Shown here: positions 46,009 to 52,205 of the stretch, piece after piece | Layout of the letters: each line of letters starts with the position of its first letter | How positions within the stretch are numbered: position 1 is the stretch's first letter | Assembly (NCBI RefSeq): GCF_001552635.1 | Contig: NZ_BCRO01000066.1 | Location: 1 to 52,205 of the forward strand | Direction of reading: 5' to 3' | Length of the DNA stretch: 52,205 bases | Origin: Actinomadura hibisca NBRC 15177 | GTDB lineage: Bacteria; Actinomycetota; Actinomycetes; Streptosporangiales; Streptosporangiaceae | Made by a program: the position numbers and the translations under genes | The notes under the pieces: generated by a model | Database searches by the model: none | What the model was told of the DNA's origin: nothing | The model's input: only the letters and a program-made list of their open reading frames with translations

Positions 46009-46965
46009 TCATCCGTTCTTCCCAGCGGCGGGCGCCGGCGAGGGCAGGTAGCCGCTCGCGCCCGCGCCCGTCCCGTACTGGCCGGGCTTGCCCGCCAGTT
46101 CGTTCTGCAGCGCCAGGATCGCCACGACCTGCCCGGAGGCGGTGTCCACCGCGTCGGTGGAGGAGATGTTCTTGTCGTCGTCGGAGTCGCGCAGCGCGGT
46201 GACCAGCCCGCCCTCCTGGGCGGACTCGGCCGGGCCGCCCATGACGACGCCGCGCCCGGCGGCGTCCAGCCCGGCCGCGACCGACAGCAGCGCCTTGTTG
46301 TCGACGTCGCCGCCCGGGTAGGCGTAGGGGGCCGACGGTGCGATCACGACGGCGAGTGTCGCATGCTGGCCGGGCTTCCCGCTGGTGGTCACGTAACCCG
46401 CCTCCCGGAAACCGTTGAGCACGGTGCCGCCGGCGGCGTCCTCGCGGCCCGTCCGGGCGGCGTCCCGGGTGACGATCGCGCTGGCCAGGACCGCGCCCGC
46501 CTTGGCGTAGGCGCCGGCGTCGCCGGGCAGTTCCAGGTCGGTCGGCTTCAGCTGGGCCGAGAGCTGGTTGACGGTCTCGGTCTGGTCGTCGTCCAGGAAC
46601 TTCTTCTGGAGCGTGACCCGGCCGGTGACGGTCGCGCCCGCCTCCTTGGCCAGCTCGCCGACCCTCTCGATGCTGTCGTTGCTCGCGCCCGGCGTCTCCA
46701 CCAGCACCACCGACTGGCCCTTGAGCCGGCCGATGACGATCTGCGGGCCGAGCACGTCGGCGAACTGCTGCTCGCCCTTGATCTGGCCTTCGAGCTGGCG
46801 CTGCTGCCGCTTGAGCTGCTCGTTGGTCTGCGCCACCGAGTTGGCCTGGCGGCGCAGGCCGTTGGTCACCGACTGCGACAGCGTCGTGGAGCCCAGGATG
46901 ATGCCGAGCGCCAGCGCCAGGAAGATCGCGACGATGGAGACGAGGTGGTACCGAAAATCGATCAC
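46009..46965 (-). CDS. mctB: MctB/SteB-family envelope protein
   Basis: The 318-residue protein has an N-terminal membrane anchor (VIDFRYHLVSIVAIFLALALGI). A coiled coil covers about residues 35-65 (Gln/Leu/Lys-rich), followed by an extracytoplasmic alpha/beta domain and a Pro/Gly/Ala tail. It matches the family of Rv1698, described as copper transporter MctB and, in corynebacteria, as SteB, which works with SteA in daughter-cell separation. The GTG overlaps the steA stop as GTGA, so the two are translationally coupled. Confidence 0.92.
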   Translation of the reverse strand: MIDFRYHLVSIVAIFLALALGIILGSTTLSQSVTNGLRRQANSVAQTNEQLKRQQRQLEGQIKGEQQFADVLGPQIVIGRLKGQSVVLVETPGASNDSIERVGELAKEAGATVTGRVTLQKKFLDDDQTETVNQLSAQLKPTDLELPGDAGAYAKAGAVLASAIVTRDAARTGREDAAGGTVLNGFREAGYVTTSGKPGQHATLAVVIAPSAPYAYPGGDVDNKALLSVAAGLDAAGRGVVMGGPAESAQEGGLVTALRDSDDDKNISSTDAVDTASGQVVAILALQNELAGKPGQYGTGAGASGYLPSPAPAAGKNG

Positions 46966-48200
46966 GTGAACAGTCCGGTCAGCCAGAAGAGGAAGGAGTG
47001 CCAGCGTTCGGCCAGCAGCGGTTCGATGACGTCGCCCGCGGGCGACATGAACACCGCGGTGGTCATCGCGATGAACGCCCCCAGCACCAGGAACAGCAGG
47101 GACCAGGAGGAGATGCGGCTGCGGTACAGGCGGCTGACGCCCTTGGCGTCGACCAGCTTGCTGCCCACGCGCAGCCGGGTGAGGAACGTGCTGGCCATGC
47201 CCGCGCGGCCCTTGTCGAGGAACTCGACCATGTTGGCGTGCGTGCCGACCGCGACGATGAGCGTGGCGCCCTTGTCGTCGGCCAGCAACATCGCGATGTC
47301 CTCGCTGGTGGCGGTGGCGGGGAAGACCACGGCCGTGCGGCCGAGCTCCTCCACCCGCGCCAGGCCCGGCGCGCGGCCGTCGCGGTAGGCGTGCACGACG
47401 ATCTCGGCGCCGCTGGTGAGCGCGGCGTCCGACACCGAGTCCATGTCCCCGACGATCATGTCGGGCTTGTAGCCGGCCTCCAGCAGCGCGTCGGCGCCGC
47501 CGTCCACCCCGATCAGCACCGGCCGGTACTCGCGGATGTAGGGCCGCAGGGTCGCGATGTCCTCGCGGTAGTGGTAGCCGCGCACCACGATCAGGGCGTG
47601 CCGCCCGGCGATCTTCGTCTCGACGTCGGGGACGCCCACGCCGTCGATGAGCAGGTCGCGCTCGCGCTTGACGTACTCCATCGTGTTGGCGACGAACGCC
47701 TCCAGCTGGTGGGCGAGCCCCGCCTTGGCCTCGGTGAGGGCGGTCTGCACCGTCTCGGGCGTCTGCTCGGTGCCCTTGGCGACCACCTCCTCGCCGCGGT
47801 AGACGGTGGCGTCCTCGACGCGGACCTGGTCGCCCTCGCTCAGCTTCGCGAAGATCTCCGGGCCGACGTCGTCCACCAGCGGGATGCCCGCCTCGATGAG
47901 GATCTGCGGGCCGAGGTTGGGATAGCGGCCCGAGATGCTCGGCGCCACGTTGACCACCGCGCCGACCTCGCACGACACCAGCGCCTCGGCGCTGACGCGG
48001 TCGAGGTCGACGTGGTCGATCACCGCGACCTCGCCGGGCTGGAGCCGCTTGGTCAGGTCCTTGGTGCGGCGGTCCAGGCGGGCGACCGCGGCGACCCCGG
48101 CCCGGCCGTCCTCCCGGCCGCGGCCCAGCGCGAGCACGCGCCGCGGCAGCTTCTGCGACAGGCGCGCGCGTCGCTCGGTGGTCGGAGACGGGTCGTTCAT
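46962..48200 (-). CDS. steA: SteA-like cytokinetic protein
   Basis: The 412-residue protein matches the Rv1697/SteA family. It has an N-terminal domain, a thiamin-pyrophosphokinase-like fold with LIGVDGGADALLEAGYKPDMIVGDMDS (about residues 229-255) and a C-terminal transmembrane helix around 365-387. The family localises to the division septum in corynebacteria. AGGA lies nine bases before the ATG, and a 109-base gap to recN probably contains its promoter. It heads the steA-mctB-PNPT unit. Confidence 0.93.
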   Translation of the reverse strand: MNDPSPTTERRARLSQKLPRRVLALGRGREDGRAGVAAVARLDRRTKDLTKRLQPGEVAVIDHVDLDRVSAEALVSCEVGAVVNVAPSISGRYPNLGPQILIEAGIPLVDDVGPEIFAKLSEGDQVRVEDATVYRGEEVVAKGTEQTPETVQTALTEAKAGLAHQLEAFVANTMEYVKRERDLLIDGVGVPDVETKIAGRHALIVVRGYHYREDIATLRPYIREYRPVLIGVDGGADALLEAGYKPDMIVGDMDSVSDAALTSGAEIVVHAYRDGRAPGLARVEELGRTAVVFPATATSEDIAMLLADDKGATLIVAVGTHANMVEFLDKGRAGMASTFLTRLRVGSKLVDAKGVSRLYRSRISSWSLLFLVLGAFIAMTTAVFMSPAGDVIEPLLAERWHSFLFWLTGLFT

Positions 48201-48309
48201 CGCAAGACATCCTGCCAGAGCGCGGGAGGGGAGACCGGGAACGCCGAACGCCGGGGCGTGTTCGTTCGCGTACTCCCTGTCGTTTCAGGTGATCTTGACT
48301 TTGCCGGGC

Positions 48310-50010
48310 TCACCGCTCCTGGGCGGCCAGTTCGAGGAGTTCCTCGGCGTGGGCGCGGCCCAGCTCGGAGTCCTCCAGGCCGGCCAGCATGCGCGACAGC
48401 TCGCGGACGCGGCCCTCGCGGTCCAGGGCGGTGACGCCGCTGCGGGTGACGCTGCCGTCGCTGGACTTCTCCACCAGCAGGTGCTGGTCGGCGAACGCGG
48501 CGACCTGCGGCAGGTGGGTGACCACGATCACCTGCGCGTTGCGGGCCAGCCGCGCCAGCCGGCGGCCGATCTCGACCGCGGCCTTGCCGCCGACGCCGGC
48601 GTCCACCTCGTCGAACACGAACGTGGGGACGGGGTCGGCCCCGGCGAACACCACCTCGATGGCCAGCATCACCCGCGACAGCTCGCCGCCGGAGGCGCCC
48701 TTGTGCAGCGGCAGCGGCTGCGCGCCCGGGTGCGGGGCGAGCCGCACCTCCACCTCGTCGGCGCCGTGCGGGCCGTACTCGCCGGTCGGGGTGACGGTGA
48801 CGTGCACGCGGGCGTGCGGCATCGCCAGCGCCGCCAGCTCCTTGGTGACCGCCTCGGAGAACCGCTCGGCGGCGCGGGCCCGCACCGCCGTCAGCTCGGC
48901 GGCCTCGCCGGACAGCCGCTCCGCCAGCTCGTCGTGCTCGGCGCGCAGCTCCTCGACGCGGTCGTCGTCGCCCTCCAGCTCGGTGAGCCGGGCCGCCGAC
49001 GCGCGCGCCCACTCCAGCACCTCCTCCAGGGACTGGCCGTGGTGCTTGCGGGTGAGCGCGGTGACCTCGGCGCGGCGCTCCTGGACGGCCGCCAGCCGCG
49101 CCGGGTCGGCGTCCACCGACTCGGCGTAGGCGGCCAGGTCGGTGGCCACGTCCGAGACCAGGTACCCGGCCTCGGCCAGCCGGTCGGCCAGCCCCGCGAG
49201 CTCGGGGTCGTGGTCGCGGACGGCGTCCAGCGCGTTGCGGGCCTGCCCGAGCAGGCTGACGACGTTGGCGGCCTCGAACGCCGCCGCCGCGTCGCCCAGC
49301 AGCGCCTCGTGCGCGGTGTCGGCCGCGCCGCGCAGCGCGTCGGCGTGGCCGAGGCGCTCCTCCTCGGCGGCCAGCTCGACGTCCTCCCCCGGCTTGGGAT
49401 CGATCTTCTCGATCTCCTCCAGGTTGAAGCGCAGCAGCTCGGCCTCCTGGCGCCGGTCGCGGGCGCGGGTGGTCAGCTCCTCCAGCAGCGCCGCGACCTG
49501 GCGGTGCCGCTGGTAGGTCTTGGTGTAGGCGCGCATCGGCTTGGTGAGCGCGCCCCCGGCGTAGCGGTCGAGCGCGCCGCGCTGCCGCCCGGCCTGCAGC
49601 AATCGCTGCTGGTCGGACTGGCCGTGCACGGCCACCAGCTCGTCGGCCAGGTTGATCAGCAGGCTGACCGGCACCGACCGGCCGCCCAGGAAGGCCCGCG
49701 ACCGGCCCTCGGCCGACACCGAGCGGGTGACGATCAGCGTGTCGTCGTCCAGCTCGCCGCCGGCCTCCTCCACCCGCTCGACCACCCGGCCGCCCGGGTC
49801 GACCACCAGCCGCCCCTCCACGGTGGCGCGGCCGGCGCCCGGCCGCACCCGCTGCGGGTCGGCGCGGCCGCCGAACAACAGTCCCAGGCTGGTGACCACC
49901 ATGGTCTTGCCGGCACCGGTCTCGCCGGTGACGACGTTGAAGCCCGGGGACAGATCGAGCACGGCCTCGTCGATCACACCGAGGCCCTGAATCCGTACCT
50001 CATCGACCAT
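48310..50010 (-). CDS. recN: DNA repair ATPase RecN
   Basis: The 566-residue SMC-like protein for double-strand-break repair has Walker A GETGAGKT near residue 35, a central coiled-coil region, signature ASGGELSRVMLAIEVV, Walker B TFVFDEVDAGVGG and the H-loop VVTHLPQVAAFADQH. I start it at the ATG at 50010 (MVDEVRIQGLGVIDEA), as in homologues. No strong ribosome binding site precedes it and the frame is open to 50040. It follows nadK by 59 bases, the conserved tlyA-nadK-recN order. Confidence 0.95.
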   Translation of the reverse strand: MVDEVRIQGLGVIDEAVLDLSPGFNVVTGETGAGKTMVVTSLGLLFGGRADPQRVRPGAGRATVEGRLVVDPGGRVVERVEEAGGELDDDTLIVTRSVSAEGRSRAFLGGRSVPVSLLINLADELVAVHGQSDQQRLLQAGRQRGALDRYAGGALTKPMRAYTKTYQRHRQVAALLEELTTRARDRRQEAELLRFNLEEIEKIDPKPGEDVELAAEEERLGHADALRGAADTAHEALLGDAAAAFEAANVVSLLGQARNALDAVRDHDPELAGLADRLAEAGYLVSDVATDLAAYAESVDADPARLAAVQERRAEVTALTRKHHGQSLEEVLEWARASAARLTELEGDDDRVEELRAEHDELAERLSGEAAELTAVRARAAERFSEAVTKELAALAMPHARVHVTVTPTGEYGPHGADEVEVRLAPHPGAQPLPLHKGASGGELSRVMLAIEVVFAGADPVPTFVFDEVDAGVGGKAAVEIGRRLARLARNAQVIVVTHLPQVAAFADQHLLVEKSSDGSVTRSGVTALDREGRVRELSRMLAGLEDSELGRAHAEELLELAAQER

Positions 50011-50069
50011 CGGACGCACCAGCGTCACAACCCCTCGCACAACAGATCCCGGTTCAGCGCCTGTGGAGA

Positions 50070-51023
50070 TTATCCCCTGCCTCCGTCCGCCGGCTCCTCC
50101 GCCCGAGCCCGCGCCCGGCCGCGCCAGCCGGTGACCGGCAGCCCGAACTTGGTCACCAGCCGGTCGGTGAACGGCGTGAGGTGCAGGCGGGCGAGCCGGA
50201 CCGGCGCGCTGCCGCGCCGCACCTCCACCCGCGCGCCCGGCGGCAGGTCCAGGGTGCGAGCTCCGTCACACCACAACACCGCGCGGGGGGTGCCGGGCAG
50301 GACCTCGATCGCCACCACCGAGCTCGGCGCGACCACCAGCGGCCGCGCGAACAGCGCGTGCGCGCTGATCGGCACCACCAGCATCGCCTCGACCTCGGGC
50401 CACACCACGGGCCCGCCCGCGGAGAAAGCGTAGGCGGTGGAGCCGGTGGGCGTGGCGCACACCACACCGTCGCAGCCCCAGTTGGACAGCGGGCGGCCGT
50501 CGATCTCGGCGACCAGCTCCAGCATGCGCTCGCGCTCGGCCTTCTCGACGGTGGCCTCGTTCAGCGCCCAGTTGGTGCCGATCAGCGTGCCGTTGCGGCG
50601 CACGGTCACGTCGATGGTCATGCGCTCCTCGACGTCGTAGCGGCGGCTGACCACCCGCTCGACGGTCGCGGTGAGGTCCTCGCGCTCGGCCTCGGCCAGG
50701 AACCCGACGTGGCCGAGGTTGACCCCCAGCAGCGGGGTCCCGGCGGGCCGGGCCAGGTCGGCGGCGCGCAGCAGCGTGCCGTCGCCGCCGAGCACCATCA
50801 CCAGCTCGGCGTCCGCGGCGGCGGCCGCGGCGCGCGGCATCACCTTCACCCCGGCGCAGCCGATGTCCTCGGCCTCGCCCTCCAGCACGCGCACGGTGAT
50901 GCCCGCCTGGGTCAGGCGCTCGATCACCAGCTGGGCGCTGCGCACGGCCTCCGACCGCCCGGTGTGCGCGACGACCAGCACCGTTCTCTGCTGCGCTGTT
51001 CCCTGTCGCATGGCCGGCTCCAT
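50070..51023 (-). CDS. nadK: NAD kinase
   Basis: The 317-residue ATP-NAD kinase has the GGDGTLLRAA motif (residues 79-88), NLGHVGFLAE, and the substrate region WGCDGVVCATPTGSTAYAFSAGGP. It makes NADP. I use the ATG at 51023, eight bases after GGAGG. A GTG at 51053 overlaps the tlyA stop as GTGA and would add ten residues, so either may be used. The neighbours tlyA and recN are the standard actinobacterial context. Confidence 0.95.
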   Translation of the reverse strand: MEPAMRQGTAQQRTVLVVAHTGRSEAVRSAQLVIERLTQAGITVRVLEGEAEDIGCAGVKVMPRAAAAAADAELVMVLGGDGTLLRAADLARPAGTPLLGVNLGHVGFLAEAEREDLTATVERVVSRRYDVEERMTIDVTVRRNGTLIGTNWALNEATVEKAERERMLELVAEIDGRPLSNWGCDGVVCATPTGSTAYAFSAGGPVVWPEVEAMLVVPISAHALFARPLVVAPSSVVAIEVLPGTPRAVLWCDGARTLDLPPGARVEVRRGSAPVRLARLHLTPFTDRLVTKFGLPVTGWRGRARARAEEPADGGRG

Positions 51024-51049
51024 CGCCTCGCCTCCGCTCGCCCCCGTGC

Positions 51050-51855
<806 letters not shown>

Positions 51856-51859
<4 letters not shown>

Positions 51860-52205
51860 GCGCGCGGCCCCAGGGGCCCGGGGCGTGGCGGCATGCCGCC
51901 GGGGCCCGGACGTGGGCCGGGACCCGGCTGCGCGCCCGGTCGGGGCGGCAGGCCGGGACGGGGCGGGCTCATGCCGGGAGCAGGCGGGCGCGGCACGGGC
52001 GGGCCGGACGGGACGGGCTCGCCGTCGTCGGCGGCGGCCAGCAGTTCCTGGAGCCGCTGGTGGACGTCCTCGAAGACCTCCACGTGCGCGGACACCGGCG
52101 TGCCGGCCAGCTCGGCGAGCCGGGCCAGCGCGGCGTCCACGCGCGCGTCGCCGGTCGGCTCGGCCTGCGGCCCCGCGGGCGCGGCGGGCCCGCCGGGCGC
52201 GGCCT
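51856..52205 (-). CDS. Partial Pro-rich protein upstream of tlyA (runs off the window)
   Basis: A short helical segment (VDAALARLAELAGTPVSAHVEVFEDVHQRLQELL) is followed by a Pro/Gly/Arg-rich tail. The frame is open to the right edge, where it continues as Ala/Gly/Pro-rich sequence, so the true start may be outside; a GTG at 52140 would give 94 residues. Small proteins of this layout commonly precede tlyA in actinobacteria. Function is unknown. It is translationally coupled to tlyA. Confidence 0.7.

Noticed and set aside
46966..48210. Frame extending MctB upstream through steA
   Set aside because: It is an overlapping frame of steA; the GTG at 46965 gives the family-typical start with the membrane anchor.

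Overview
The window is very GC-rich, codon-biased chromosomal DNA of an actinobacterium, most likely a Thermomonosporaceae or Streptosporangiales-type organism (inference). Supporting markers are WhiA, SteA and MctB/SteB, a GPGG-motif small membrane protein, mycothiol-dependent enzymes (MscR and an MDMPI-fold protein) and an F420-type LLM oxidoreductase. I see no insertion sequence, phage gene, CRISPR array, rRNA or tRNA.

Layout. Positions 1-5002 hold the conserved minus-strand operon uvrC-rapZ-yvcK-whiA. Positions 5198-8413 hold an MscS channel, two tandem exported Rieske lipoproteins and an ArsR/SRPBCC pair. uvrA (8557-11394) follows, with a perfect 19-bp-stem terminator downstream and two DNA-damage promoter elements upstream. 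Positions 11626-22452 are accessory genes. The most striking is a 1275-residue protein joining a Crp/Fnr-like sensor and helix-turn-helix to a STAND/NB-ARC ATPase and about thirteen exactly 40-residue TPRs. It lies just upstream of a stand-alone Crp paralogue on the same strand.

Positions 22590-32138 form a catabolic island: a double HxlR regulator, carotenoid/lignostilbene-type oxygenase, two divergent thiolases, acyl-CoA ligase, LLM oxidoreductase, S-(hydroxymethyl)mycothiol dehydrogenase (mscR) and an MBL hydrolase. The two divergent promoter regions in it share a 20-bp motif, which suggests one regulon. Positions 32343-40483 hold a lipoprotein, a membrane adenylate cyclase, a lipoprotein-MoxR-VWA operon and a fused two-domain acyl-CoA dehydrogenase.

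A TerC-family exporter (40561-41649) is preceded by a recognisable yybP-ykoY manganese riboswitch. Its P1 stem competes with a hairpin that hides the ribosome binding site.

Positions 41968-52205 are a minus-strand division, envelope and repair block: partial ORF, tlyA, nadK, recN, steA, mctB/steB, a MraY/WecA-like phosphoglycosyltransferase, a MurJ-type flippase and a GT4 glycosyltransferase. The last three could make and flip a lipid-linked glycan next to the SteA/SteB division factors. All functional statements come from motif recognition in the sequence; no database search was run.
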